Below are positions 32,347 to 40,987 of a stretch of DNA of 42,120 nt, one piece after another (the first letter of the stretch is position 1; each line of letters begins with the position of its first letter). The stretch is from a virus. The notes under the pieces were generated by a model. It searched no databases and was not told the origin of the DNA. It saw only the letters and a program-made list of their open reading frames with translations. The stretch is taken from the IMG/VR virus record IMGVR_UViG_3300032081_001312, positions 1 through 42,120 of that record. The stretch is one strand, 5' to 3'. The position numbers were made by a program, and so were the translations under genes.

Positions 32347-32531
32347 GCGAGCGGGATATCTGCATTTTCGCTCCGCGCGCCCATGTGAAGGTCAAGTCAT
32401 TCGCCACCGCTTCGCGAGCCAAATGCACCGCCGTGAAGGTGGAATTCGAAGTGACCAACAGTTGGGCGCTCGAAGACCTGATGCGCCAGCTCCACTCGGC
32501 AAAAACCCCGGATCAGGATCAAACGTCATGA
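32343..32531 (+). CDS. Small hypothetical early protein
   Basis: Encodes 62 residues: MSERDICIFAPRAHVKVKSF then a Val/Glu-rich segment. It is in frame with the shifted upstream gene, so in the sequence as given it could also be the C-terminus of a fusion starting at 32094. ATGA overlap with the next gene. Confidence 0.5.
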   Translation: MSERDICIFAPRAHVKVKSFATASRAKCTAVKVEFEVTNSWALEDLMRQLHSAKTPDQDQTS

Positions 32532-32800
32532 CGCCCGAAATGCGCCGAACCTTGACCAATTTCCAAACCTATTATGCCGCGCATGGCGTCGGACCATCGA
32601 TGCGCGAGCTTGCAACGATAGAAGGCCTGGCATCGCCGGCCGGCGTCCTGCGTCGTGTCCATGCCCTTGCCGCCGCCGGTTATCTTGTCCGCGTCCATGG
32701 ACATAGCCGCGCCTATGCTCCGGCGGGGACGGACCTTTCCATGGTGTCGATTGACGAGTTGCGCGCCGAACTGGAGAAACGGGAGGCGCGGCATGGCTGA
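32528..32800 (+). CDS. LexA-like winged-helix DNA-binding protein
   Basis: Encodes 90 residues: MRRTLTNFQTYYAAHGVGPSMRELA ... SPAGVLRRVHALAAAGYLVRV. This is the pattern of a LexA N-terminal DNA-binding domain ('G.sPt.rEla...g..s...v...l..L...G.i') without a protease domain. Likely a small regulator of early or middle transcription; its target is not evident. Confidence 0.72.
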   Translation: MTPEMRRTLTNFQTYYAAHGVGPSMRELATIEGLASPAGVLRRVHALAAAGYLVRVHGHSRAYAPAGTDLSMVSIDELRAELEKREARHG

Positions 32801-33500
32801 AGCGCGTCACACTGTCACCGAACAGGCCCGGAGGACCGGCAAGACGGAAAATGGTCGCCGCCGGCTTGTCATCGCCGTGCGCGCCGCTTGCAAGCGGCAG
32901 GGGATCGATGACGACATGCGAAAAGACGTTCAGGCGAGCCTGATCGGCAAAGCCAGTATGTCCGATATGTCGCTGGCGGAGCTTGGTCGCCTGCTCGACC
33001 ACTTCAACAAGGGCTGGAAAGGTCCGATGGGCCATCGTGCCCACATCGGCAAGATCAAGGCGCTGTGGTGGTCGCTTTACTGGTTCGGCGCTGTCGATGA
33101 TCCAGGTGACCGTGCCATTTCCGCCTTTGTCGAGCGGCAAACCGGCATATCGACGCTGAAGTTTCTTGACCACCGCAAGGCGGCCAGCGTCATTGAGGCG
33201 CTGAAGTCCTGGCTCGAACGCCAGGGCGTCACATGGCCGGCAGCGGATGCGGTCCAGCGCGTCGCCAATCATACGCCGGACTATTCCGACCTCCATGCCG
33301 ACCGTCATGCCATCCTGCTTGCCCTGGGCGACGCGTTGCGCGCCGGTGATGCGCTTCGCGGCCATTATGTTCACTATCTGGAGCGGGCGCTCGGCCTCCT
33401 GCCCAATCATCACTATTGGACGACGGCAGAGCTGGACACCGGCATTCGGCTGCTGGGCCGAAAGCTACGCCGCCTGAAGGGGAAGGAGGCGCGCGATTAA
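32793..33500 (+). CDS. gemA: GemA-like regulatory protein (Mu gp16 family)
   Basis: Encodes 235 residues. The first half (VIAVRAACKRQGIDDDMRKD ... MSLAELGRLLDHFNKGW) fits the GemA/DUF1018 family, which in Mu influences host gene expression and DNA supercoiling. The C-terminal half, ending in a basic helix (GRKLRRLKGKEARD), is longer than in the Mu protein. Immediately precedes mor, as in Mu, and overlaps it by one base. Confidence 0.8.
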   Translation: MAEARHTVTEQARRTGKTENGRRRLVIAVRAACKRQGIDDDMRKDVQASLIGKASMSDMSLAELGRLLDHFNKGWKGPMGHRAHIGKIKALWWSLYWFGAVDDPGDRAISAFVERQTGISTLKFLDHRKAASVIEALKSWLERQGVTWPAADAVQRVANHTPDYSDLHADRHAILLALGDALRAGDALRGHYVHYLERALGLLPNHHYWTTAELDTGIRLLGRKLRRLKGKEARD

Positions 33501-33976
33501 TGGCGCACCAGTTCACAACCCGGCCCGAGGCGTTACCGATCCCCGAGGAGGCACGGCCCCACAAGAGCTGGCCGCCGCTCATGCTCGACATGGCCGCCCA
33601 TATCGGCGCCTATGCCACGCTGCGCATCGTCGACGCCTTTGCCGGGCAGTATATTTATGTGCCGCTCGATCCAGCGCTCAGCCCGTTCCGCGAGGTTATC
33701 GGAAACGAGAAGGCGGCAGTGCTGGCGCATGTCTATGGCCGTGAACGCCTGCCGATCCCGTCGGGCCGAAATGCACTCATGCGGGCGCGACGCGCGGGCG
33801 TCATCGCGTTGGTCAGGGCGAATAAGATGACGGTGAGCGAGGCCGCTGCCCGGCTCCGAATGCCGGTGCGCCATCTGTCCACCTTGATTAACAAGACCGA
33901 TGAAGGCACAGATGCCGAGCCGCTGCTTCTGCTAGAACGGCCGCACGATCCCCGCCAACTCGATATGTTCGGGTAA
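33500..33976 (+). CDS. mor: Mor-family middle/late transcription activator
   Basis: Encodes 158 residues. The helical dimerisation region (about 25-60) is followed by GRNALMRARRAGVIALVRANKMTVSEAAARLRM, the typical Mor/C helix-turn-helix (about residues 105-135). In Mu, Mor activates the middle promoter by binding a dyad near a promoter lacking a -35. Here it is the last early gene; the matching dyads at 33989, 13505 and 23799 are candidate targets. No separate C gene is visible, so it may serve both roles. Confidence 0.85.
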   Translation: MAHQFTTRPEALPIPEEARPHKSWPPLMLDMAAHIGAYATLRIVDAFAGQYIYVPLDPALSPFREVIGNEKAAVLAHVYGRERLPIPSGRNALMRARRAGVIALVRANKMTVSEAAARLRMPVRHLSTLINKTDEGTDAEPLLLLERPHDPRQLDMFG

Positions 33977-33988
33977 AATGGCAGCCCC

Positions 33989-34006
33989 GTCTCCATGGAC
34001 GGAAAC
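33989..34006. promoter_or_regulatory. Middle/late promoter dyad after mor
   Basis: GTCTCC ATGGAC GGAAAC lies in the 134-base gap between mor and the first head-packaging gene. It matches the 13505 site at 16 of 18 positions. Candidate binding site for Mor upstream of the rightward late genes. Confidence 0.55.
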
Positions 34007-34110
34007 CAAATCCAACGGCCGCCAGCAGGCAGTTTGATCCGGCTTTTCAACGCCGTTTCAACCTGGGGGCATCGTGTCCATTCGACATTACAACCAGTCG
34101 GAGGCCTTCG

Positions 34111-34467
34111 GTGCCTGACTGGATTTCTCTTCTCATCCAATTGTGGCCGATCGCATCGACCATCACGCCCGTCATCCTGCTGGCCGGCTTCCTTTGGCTG
34201 CGCCAGAAGTTTCCGTCGAAGGAAGACTTCGACGCGCTGAAGCTCACGGTTGACCAGCTCAAGACCGATCAGGCGAAGACGTCCGAAACCATAAAGGAGC
34301 TGAAGGGCGAGCGGGATGATCCGCCGACGCGCGTCCAACTAATGGCGGAAATGGCCGTGCTTGCCTCCCGTGTAAGCGGAATGGAAGCGGGACTGGAGGG
34401 CGTCAGAGGCCAGTTGGAAACGTCCAACGACTATCTGCAAATCCTCATTGAGCGGGGCGTCCGCTGA
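34111..34467 (+). CDS. DUF2730 protein (Mu gp25-like)
   Basis: Encodes 118 residues. An N-terminal transmembrane segment (ASTITPVILLAGFLWL) is followed by a long coiled coil (FDALKLTVDQLKTDQAKTSE). Both size and layout fit the Mu gp25/DUF2730 family found between lysis and packaging genes. GTG start at 34111 with GGAGG six bases upstream. Its function is unknown; a spanin-like role has been considered for similar membrane coiled coils but is not shown. Confidence 0.7.
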   Translation: MPDWISLLIQLWPIASTITPVILLAGFLWLRQKFPSKEDFDALKLTVDQLKTDQAKTSETIKELKGERDDPPTRVQLMAEMAVLASRVSGMEAGLEGVRGQLETSNDYLQILIERGVR

Positions 34468-34766
34468 TGATCCCGGCCGCCATCCTGCCTCTCATTCGTC
34501 GCGCAATCCTCGACCTCATCAATGATGTGGGTGGCGAAGAAAATGACGACGTGCTGACCATCATGCTCACCGGCCTCGGCCACCGGTTCCCGCGTCCGGC
34601 CGTGACCGAGCAGATGCGCTGGCTCGCCGATCACGACATGCGGCTTCTCGAAGTCATCGAATGCGGTCCCTACACCGTCGCATCGATCCTGCCCAACGGG
34701 ATCGAAGTCGCAGATGGTCGCCTCAAACTGGACGGCATCTGGCGCCACAAGACGGGCAAGCGCTGA
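34467..34766 (+). CDS. Mu gp26-like protein
   Basis: Encodes 99 residues, helix-rich with a probable winged-helix arrangement (ILDLINDVGGEENDDVLTIM, then VTEQMRWLADHDMRLLEVIE, VASILPNGIEVADG). It matches in size and position the Mu gp26 / VpaChn25_0724 family between gp25 and the small terminase. Adjacent genes overlap or lie within two bases. Confidence 0.68.
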   Translation: MIPAAILPLIRRAILDLINDVGGEENDDVLTIMLTGLGHRFPRPAVTEQMRWLADHDMRLLEVIECGPYTVASILPNGIEVADGRLKLDGIWRHKTGKR

Positions 34767-34767
34767 T

Positions 34768-35307
34768 ATGGGGCGCAAATCGTCGATCAAAACCCTGCCG
34801 CCACAAGTGCAGGCGGCTGTCGTCAAGGCGCTCGAAACAAGTGCGACGATTGATGAGATCGTAGCGAAGCTGGCGGAGCTGGGGCACACGCGGTCGCGCT
34901 CGGCGGTCGGTCGTTATGCCAAAGATTATGCCGAGATGGCTAAACACCAGCGTGATATCCGCGTGGTGGCAGAAGCCTTCGCCTCTGAGTTCGGCAGCGC
35001 CGACAATGCAGAGGGCAAGTTCATGGTCCAGATGCTGACCAGTATCGGCGCTCGCATGATCCTGCCCATGGCGACGGGCGACGGGGAAGAGCTGGACGCA
35101 CTCGATTTCCAACGCTTGGCCAAAGCCACCAAGGACTTGCTGTCATCCGCCAAGCTTGACGCGGAGCGCGACGCGCGCCTGCGCGAAGAGGCCAAGAGGG
35201 AAGCCCAGGAGGAAATGCGCCGGAAGCTCGACGCTGCTGGTCACCAAGGGCGGATCGACCCCACTGCGATGGCCGAGGCGCGGCGCATTCTGGGCTTTGG
35301 CGAGTAA
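34768..35307 (+). CDS. Terminase small subunit (DUF3486, Mu gp27-like)
   Basis: Encodes 179 residues. MGRKSSIKTLPPQVQAAVVK and the following helix-turn-helix (ATIDEIVAKLAELGHTRSRS) with VGRYAKDYAEM are typical of DUF3486. This subunit recognises phage DNA and hands it to the large terminase. The C-terminal half is a charged helix. It ends in a one-base overlap with the large terminase gene. Confidence 0.85.
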   Translation: MGRKSSIKTLPPQVQAAVVKALETSATIDEIVAKLAELGHTRSRSAVGRYAKDYAEMAKHQRDIRVVAEAFASEFGSADNAEGKFMVQMLTSIGARMILPMATGDGEELDALDFQRLAKATKDLLSSAKLDAERDARLREEAKREAQEEMRRKLDAAGHQGRIDPTAMAEARRILGFGE

Positions 35308-36779
35308 TGGCCGACCGCGCCTTTGGCGATGAGCTGCAACGCCTCATCCACTTCCATCCCTATCAGCAGGCGTGGCTTGCCGATCAGAGCCGGTTCAAGG
35401 CCGGCATGTTCTCGCGCCAGACCGGCAAGACCTTCACCACATGCGCAGAACTGGTCGACGATTGCATCAGCGCGGAACTCACTGGAAAGCGCACACGCTG
35501 GGTCATCCTCTCGCGCGGCGAACGTCAGGCGATGGAGGCGATGACGGAGAACGTCAAGCCAATGACGCGGGCCTTCTGGGCGCTCTACAACGGATTGAAG
35601 GGTGCGCCGCCCGAAGTCGTCGAAGGTGAGTTCCGTGGCGAGACAACCGATGCCACCTATCGCACTTACGAGGTGATGTTCCCTAGCGGCTCGCGTATCA
35701 CCGCGCTGCCAGCCAATCCCGACACGGCGCGCGGCTTCTCCGCCAACGCGGTGCTTGACGAGTTCGCGTTCCACCAGAACAGCAAGGCCATTTGGGGAGC
35801 GCTCTTCCCCGTAATTTCCAAGGGATGGAAGCTGCGCGTCATTTCGACGCCCAATGGCAAGAGCAACAAGTTCTACGAGATCATGACCGCGACCAACTCG
35901 ATCTGGTCGCGGCACATGGTAGATATTTATCAGGCGGTCAGGGACGGCCTCGACCGCAATATCGACGAACTGCGCGCCGGCATGAGCGACGCGGACCTGT
36001 GGGCACAGGAATTCGAGCTGAAGTGGCTGGACGAAGCGACGGCCTGGCTCGACTTCGACCTCATCAACAAGGCCGAAACCCCTGGCTACGGCCGGCTGCG
36101 CGTCATCGAATATACCGAGGGCGTCAAGACCAGGGATGACATTACGGGCGAGCCGATCGGGCCGACCAACGCCGAAGTTTTCGTCGGCATGGACATCGCC
36201 CGCAAGAAAGACCTCACCTGCATTTGGGTCGCCGAAAAGTTAGGCGACACCCTTTATCCTCGCGAGATCATTACAATGCGGCGGGCGCCCTTCCAGGCGC
36301 AAATGCAGATACTTGCCGAGGTCATCCAGCGCGACCGTGTCTCACGCGCCTCGATTGACGAGACCGGCATGGGCCTCCCGTTCGTCGAGCAGGCGAAGGG
36401 TTTGCTCGGCAAATTCAGGATTGAAGGCGTCACCTTCACTCTGCCCGCGAAATTCGCGCTGGCGACGATGCTCAAGGATCGGATGGAGGATCGCAAGTTC
36501 CGCATTCCGGCCGGCGACATCTACCTGCGGGACGATCTGCATTCGATCACCAAGGCGGTCACCGCCACGGGCGCCGTCAGGCTGGTCCATGACGGCGAGA
36601 GCGACGGCCACGGTGACCGCTTCTGGGCGGCCGCACTCTGCGTCAACGCGGCGGGCGAATATGCTGGACCGATCGAAGTGCATCCCCTCGGCCAGATGCG
36701 CAGTGCCGCCTCCGAAACCCTAATCACCACCACCGGCTTCGGCACCATCCGACGCCGGCCCAGCGGACTTTACTTTTGA
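35307..36779 (+). CDS. Terminase large subunit (Mu gp28-like)
   Basis: A 490-residue DNA-packaging motor. The ATPase has Walker A FSRQTGKT (K41, T42) and Walker B VLDEF (D151, E152). The C-terminal nuclease begins with VGMDIARKKD (D296) and includes a second acidic motif (SIDETGMG, about 350). It cleaves host-flanked phage DNA and pumps it into the prohead through the portal. The stop shares a base with the portal ATG. Confidence 0.93.
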   Translation: MADRAFGDELQRLIHFHPYQQAWLADQSRFKAGMFSRQTGKTFTTCAELVDDCISAELTGKRTRWVILSRGERQAMEAMTENVKPMTRAFWALYNGLKGAPPEVVEGEFRGETTDATYRTYEVMFPSGSRITALPANPDTARGFSANAVLDEFAFHQNSKAIWGALFPVISKGWKLRVISTPNGKSNKFYEIMTATNSIWSRHMVDIYQAVRDGLDRNIDELRAGMSDADLWAQEFELKWLDEATAWLDFDLINKAETPGYGRLRVIEYTEGVKTRDDITGEPIGPTNAEVFVGMDIARKKDLTCIWVAEKLGDTLYPREIITMRRAPFQAQMQILAEVIQRDRVSRASIDETGMGLPFVEQAKGLLGKFRIEGVTFTLPAKFALATMLKDRMEDRKFRIPAGDIYLRDDLHSITKAVTATGAVRLVHDGESDGHGDRFWAAALCVNAAGEYAGPIEVHPLGQMRSAASETLITTTGFGTIRRRPSGLYF

Positions 36780-38857
36780 TGGCCCAGCGACCCGCCCCCT
36801 ATCGCTCCACCCGCACGCCCGCCAAGGCACTCAGGCCCTCGGCCGAGCTGCTGACGGAGATCGCGACCACGCGCGATGGCCGCGACATTACGCAGCCGTG
36901 GGTGCGTGGCCTGCGCGAAGCCAAAGACCCTAAGCTCTCTACCTCCGTCGATTGGGGAGCCTACGATGTCGTCTTCAACGACGACCAGGTGAAATCGACG
37001 ATGCAGCAGCGCATCGGCGCCGTCGTGTCGCGGGATTGGAACGTGCTTGCCGGCGACGATGAAGACCCCCGCGCCGGGAAGGCTGCCGAAGCCTTCAACC
37101 GGACTCTGATGCGGCTGCCCTGGGACCGCATCACTCGCAAGATGCTGATGGCGACTTTCTACGGCTATAGCGTCGCGGAACTGATGTGGGGGTATCGCGA
37201 TGGCCTGCTCGACATCACAGACATCAAGGTCCGCCATGCGCGGCGTTTCCGGTACGACGACGAAGATCGCCTGCGGATGCTCACGCCGACGAACATGCAG
37301 GGCGAAATTCTGCCGGAACGGAAATTCTGGGTCCATTCCGTCGGCGCGGCCGATGACGATCAGCCCTACGGTCAAGGCTTGGCCTATTGGCTCTACTGGC
37401 CGACGCTGTTCAAGCGCAACGGCATCCGCTTCTGGAACGTCTTTCTAGACAAGTTCGGGACGCCCACGGCGATCGGCAAATATCCGCGTGGGGCGACCCG
37501 CGAAGAACAAATGAAGCTGCTCGCCGCCCTCCAGGCGATTGCAAACGACAGCGGCTTCATCGTGCCCGAAGACGTTGCGGTCGACCTGCTTAAGGCCGCC
37601 ACATCGGGCACGACCGACTTTCACACGCTCTGCCTCTACATGGACTCAGCCATCAGCAAGGTCGTGCTGTCACAGACGATGACCACGGACAACGGTTCCT
37701 CGCGCGCCCAGGGCGAGGTCCATGCCGATGTCAAGTTGGAGGTGGTCAAAACCGACGCCGACGATCTGACCGATAGTTTTACCGATCAGGCGGCGCGCTG
37801 GTGGACCGATTTCAATTACGGTGCAGATGTGGCCGCGCCGATCGTCCGTCGCATCGTCGAGGAACCCCAGGATACTCAAGCCCAGGCGACCACTGATAAG
37901 ACGCTGGCCGATCTGGGCTGGGTCCGCACGAAGGAGAGTTTCGAGGATACCTACGGGGAGGGGTTCGTTCGCCGCGACGACCCCGACGCTCCATCCGGCT
38001 CCCAGCAGCAGCAGACCCAACCTCCTGAACAACTCGGCCACAATGGCGGCCCGCCGCTGGATGATGCAAATTCGCTGCAACCCGGCAAGGTGGTCAGCTT
38101 TGCCGCTGACGATCCCCGTCCGCTTTACGTCTATCGCCAGCTCCTCAACGCCAGTGAATTGCTGGATTGGGCACGCTCGCAGGGCTTCACATCGACCATG
38201 CCGGCCGAGCAGTTGCACGTCACGGTCACCTATTCCAAGCGGCCGGTGAACTGGTTTGCCATGGGCCAGTTCGGCTCCAACAGCGGAGAGGTTATCGTTG
38301 GTCCCGGCGGCCCTCGTTTGATCGAGCGAATGGGCGACGGCAGTGCAGTTGCGCTGCTGTTCCAGTCCACGGACCTGCAATGGCGTCACCGCGAGATGCG
38401 CGATGCAGGAGCAAGTTGGGATCACCCCTCCTACCTTCCCCACGTCACCCTGACCTATGAAGCCAGCGACCGCGATCTGGCCGAGATCGAACCATATCAG
38501 GGTCGCCTCGTGTTCGGCCCGGAGCGGTTTGAGGCGATCCAGGAGGGCTGGAAGGAATTGGTGGCCGAAACAGCCCCCGCCGCCAGCTTCGCCGAAAGCG
38601 ACGACGATGGCCACGATGACGCAGACAGCGTCGTCGACCGCATGATCGCAGAAGACGGCTATCGCGTGGCCAATGCCATCACAGGCACCATCGTGGATCG
38701 CCTGCTTAGCGCCGACAGTGAAACAGAGGCCCGCGCGATCCTTGCCGGTGCGCTCGGCGTCATGGACGATGTCCCGCTCATCCAGGCGCTGGAGCGGGCC
38801 GGCTTCGCCGTTCAACTCGACGCGGCCGCCCAGCCGGCGGCCGAGGTCGCGGAATGA
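36779..38857 (+). CDS. Portal protein (DUF935, Mu gp29-like) fused to Acb1-like 2H phosphoesterase
   Basis: Encodes 692 residues. Residues about 1-400 are a Mu-type portal (QQRIGAVVSRDWNVLAGDDE, LMWGYRDGLLDI, FWNVFLDKFGTPTAIGKYP). After a Gln/Pro linker, residues about 440-600 form a 2H phosphoesterase with H480-V-T482 (LHVTVTYSK) and H555-V-T557 (PHVTLTYE). The pattern YRQLLNASELLDWARSQGF ... AGASWD resembles phage Acb1, which degrades CBASS cyclic nucleotide signals. A short acidic, helical C-terminus follows. Portal function is firm; anti-CBASS activity is inferred. Confidence 0.85.
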   Translation: MAQRPAPYRSTRTPAKALRPSAELLTEIATTRDGRDITQPWVRGLREAKDPKLSTSVDWGAYDVVFNDDQVKSTMQQRIGAVVSRDWNVLAGDDEDPRAGKAAEAFNRTLMRLPWDRITRKMLMATFYGYSVAELMWGYRDGLLDITDIKVRHARRFRYDDEDRLRMLTPTNMQGEILPERKFWVHSVGAADDDQPYGQGLAYWLYWPTLFKRNGIRFWNVFLDKFGTPTAIGKYPRGATREEQMKLLAALQAIANDSGFIVPEDVAVDLLKAATSGTTDFHTLCLYMDSAISKVVLSQTMTTDNGSSRAQGEVHADVKLEVVKTDADDLTDSFTDQAARWWTDFNYGADVAAPIVRRIVEEPQDTQAQATTDKTLADLGWVRTKESFEDTYGEGFVRRDDPDAPSGSQQQQTQPPEQLGHNGGPPLDDANSLQPGKVVSFAADDPRPLYVYRQLLNASELLDWARSQGFTSTMPAEQLHVTVTYSKRPVNWFAMGQFGSNSGEVIVGPGGPRLIERMGDGSAVALLFQSTDLQWRHREMRDAGASWDHPSYLPHVTLTYEASDRDLAEIEPYQGRLVFGPERFEAIQEGWKELVAETAPAASFAESDDDGHDDADSVVDRMIAEDGYRVANAITGTIVDRLLSADSETEARAILAGALGVMDDVPLIQALERAGFAVQLDAAAQPAAEVAE

Positions 38858-39087
38858 GCTGGCACGCAAATATGGGCCATGCGCCTGTCTTCTATCCCGA
38901 TCAGCCGGACCAGCCGTGCCCGCCGCACCTGCTCGCTGAAAGCGAAGCATCGGGCGCGCGGGTTCGGGTCCGGCTGCGTAATGGCCGTGAGCCGGATGAA
39001 AGTTGGCCCATAGCCGGCCGCCCTATTCCTACTCGTTGGACGCTGATCGGTAGCGACTTCGACATCATCGCATGGAGGCGGGCTTGA
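38854..39087 (+). CDS. Small hypothetical protein
   Basis: Encodes 77 residues, Pro-rich at the start (MGHAPVFYPDQPDQPCPPH) and beta-like later (GARVRVRLRNG ... TRWTLIGSDFDIIAWR). ATGA overlap with the portal stop. Conserved-looking but unidentified. Confidence 0.58.
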   Translation: MSWHANMGHAPVFYPDQPDQPCPPHLLAESEASGARVRVRLRNGREPDESWPIAGRPIPTRWTLIGSDFDIIAWRRA

Positions 39088-39758
39088 CCAGCATGAATGG
39101 CGCGCTCCTGGCGAGGATCAGGAAGTGCCTCGCTCTGGCGAAATCTTCCAACGAGCACGAGGCGGCGACCGCGCTGGCAAAAGCTCGCACGCTCATGGAG
39201 GAACATGGTGTTTCAATGGACGACATTGCCATGTCGGAAATCGGAGAGGCCAAGGCTAAAGGCTCCACCACCCAACGGCCGCCGCTCTGGGAGACTGCCC
39301 TCTGCATGACCGTTCGGCACGCGCTCGGCTGCAAGGTGATCATCGACGCCGATCTGCACCGCATTTACATCGGCCCCGGTCCCGCGCCAGAGATCGCCTC
39401 CTACACCTTCGTTGTCCTCTTCCGGCAACTCAAGTCGGCACGGCAGGAATATATCCGCCTGCACCTCAAACGGTGCCGCCCTGGTCGCAAGCGCCAACGC
39501 GCTGATATTTTCTGCGAGGCTTGGGCAAAGGCGGTTTACAGTAAGGTGAAGGCTCTAATGCCAGCCGTTCCCTTACATGCAGCGACCGACCAATATATTG
39601 CGCGCCGGTTCGATAGTCTTGTCGAGGTAGGCAATCGCAGCGCCTCGCTCAAAGGCAGCCGGCTCGAAAATGACTATTGGCGCGGGCACCAAGCCGGTCG
39701 CTCAATCGACCTTTCACAGGGCGTTGATGGCAGCGCCGCTCGGTTGAGGCTCGCATAA
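39084..39758 (+). CDS. DUF2786 protein
   Basis: Encodes 224 residues. LLARIRKCLALAKSSNEHEA followed by ALAKARTLMEEHGVSMDDI is the DUF2786 signature, and the middle domain (FVVLFRQLKSARQEYIRLHL) with the WRGHQAGRSIDL end follows the usual arrangement. Function of the family is unknown. TTG 39084 has GGAGG five bases upstream and the TTGA overlap; ATG 39093 and 39072 are alternatives. It interrupts the usual portal-MuF neighbourhood. Confidence 0.75.
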   Translation: MTSMNGALLARIRKCLALAKSSNEHEAATALAKARTLMEEHGVSMDDIAMSEIGEAKAKGSTTQRPPLWETALCMTVRHALGCKVIIDADLHRIYIGPGPAPEIASYTFVVLFRQLKSARQEYIRLHLKRCRPGRKRQRADIFCEAWAKAVYSKVKALMPAVPLHAATDQYIARRFDSLVEVGNRSASLKGSRLENDYWRGHQAGRSIDLSQGVDGSAARLRLA

Positions 39759-40987
39759 TGGCCGACAGCTTGGGCTATTCGATTTTCCTGAAGCCAGATG
39801 ACGTTGTTCGCGCCTTTGAGACGCGCGACGCACTTCAGCCAACTGTCCGCTGGTCGGAGATGATGCATGAAAATCATGCAGTCGCCTTCACCGTCGCGAA
39901 GATCGCCAAGCTCGATCTCTTGCGCTCGGTCCAGATGTCGATCGACGATGTGTTGCGCAACGGCGGGACATTCGAGGAATGGAAGGGTGCCATCCTCCCC
40001 GAATTGAAAAAAGCCGGCTGGTGGGGTTCCGTCACCAATGCCGAACTCACCGGCACGCCCGACACCGTCATAGTCAATAATCGCCGGCTACGAACGATCT
40101 ACAACACCAACGTCCGCATGAGCATGGCGTCGGGTCATTGGGCGCGCATCCAGCGGCAGAAGGATATCTATCCATATCTCCGCTACCTGCCTTCAACTTC
40201 CGAACACAAGCGGCCGCTCCACAAGACGTGGTACGGCATCCTGCTGCCCGTGGACCATCCCTTCTGGCAAACGCATTTTCCGCCCAATGGCTGGGGCTGT
40301 AAATGTCATTTCGAGCAGGTCAGTGAGCGCAAGATGAAGCGCATGGGCTGGACCGTCACGCCCGATAAAGAACTGCCGCAAGATTCGCGCGTCTTTGTTG
40401 ATGCCACCGGCCGTCAATTGAATGTGCCCGCCGGTATCGATCCCGGCTTCAGCTACAATCCCGGCACCGCGCATCTGCGGGCCGTCGCGGCGAAGGCCGT
40501 GGCATCCCTGCGCGCCGCCACCGACTCGGGCATGGAGGCAGTCGCCGATGCGACGCTGCGCGAAATTGTGGCGGATGCCGCCTTTGACCAATTCCTAGGT
40601 GCCCCCCATGGGGCCTTCCCCGTCGCCATTCTCGATCCGGCGCAACAGGCGGCAATGCAGGCTCGCAGCCGCGTCATCGTTATGCCCGAGGGCGTTTATC
40701 GGAAACAGCGCGGGGACATGCCGGCCATCTCGCGTGGGCACCCGGAACTGACGCCTGACAACTACCGCCTTCTGCCGGACATTGTGGCGCGCGCTTTGAT
40801 CATCGCGCAGCAGGGCGACAGCAAACTGATCTTCTTCGCTGATGCAGCCGGGAACATCTGGAAAGCGGTCGTCCGGCAGGACATTGGAGACGATCTTCCC
40901 GTGCTGGTCAGCTTCCATCGCAGCCGCCCGCGCAACGTCGCCGCTGAGACCCGTAACCTGACCATCCTTGTGGATCGACGTCAATGA
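39758..40987 (+). CDS. MuF-like minor head protein with C-terminal toxin-like domain
   Basis: Encodes 409 residues. The MuF/SPP1 gp7 domain spans about residues 50-215 (RRLRTIYNTNVRMSMASGHW, PPNGWGCKCHFEQVS); such proteins sit in the head near the portal and assist morphogenesis. The last ~130 residues form a separate domain (SRVIVMPEGVYRKQRGD, HPELTPDNYRLLPDIVARAL, then strands ending FHRSRPRN) resembling the barnase/EndoU/ColicinE5-D/RelE-like PBECR nucleases fused to MuF proteins. Toxin activity is inferred. The stop overlaps an ATG leading into the gap before the methylase. Confidence 0.82.
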   Translation: MADSLGYSIFLKPDDVVRAFETRDALQPTVRWSEMMHENHAVAFTVAKIAKLDLLRSVQMSIDDVLRNGGTFEEWKGAILPELKKAGWWGSVTNAELTGTPDTVIVNNRRLRTIYNTNVRMSMASGHWARIQRQKDIYPYLRYLPSTSEHKRPLHKTWYGILLPVDHPFWQTHFPPNGWGCKCHFEQVSERKMKRMGWTVTPDKELPQDSRVFVDATGRQLNVPAGIDPGFSYNPGTAHLRAVAAKAVASLRAATDSGMEAVADATLREIVADAAFDQFLGAPHGAFPVAILDPAQQAAMQARSRVIVMPEGVYRKQRGDMPAISRGHPELTPDNYRLLPDIVARALIIAQQGDSKLIFFADAAGNIWKAVVRQDIGDDLPVLVSFHRSRPRNVAAETRNLTILVDRRQ

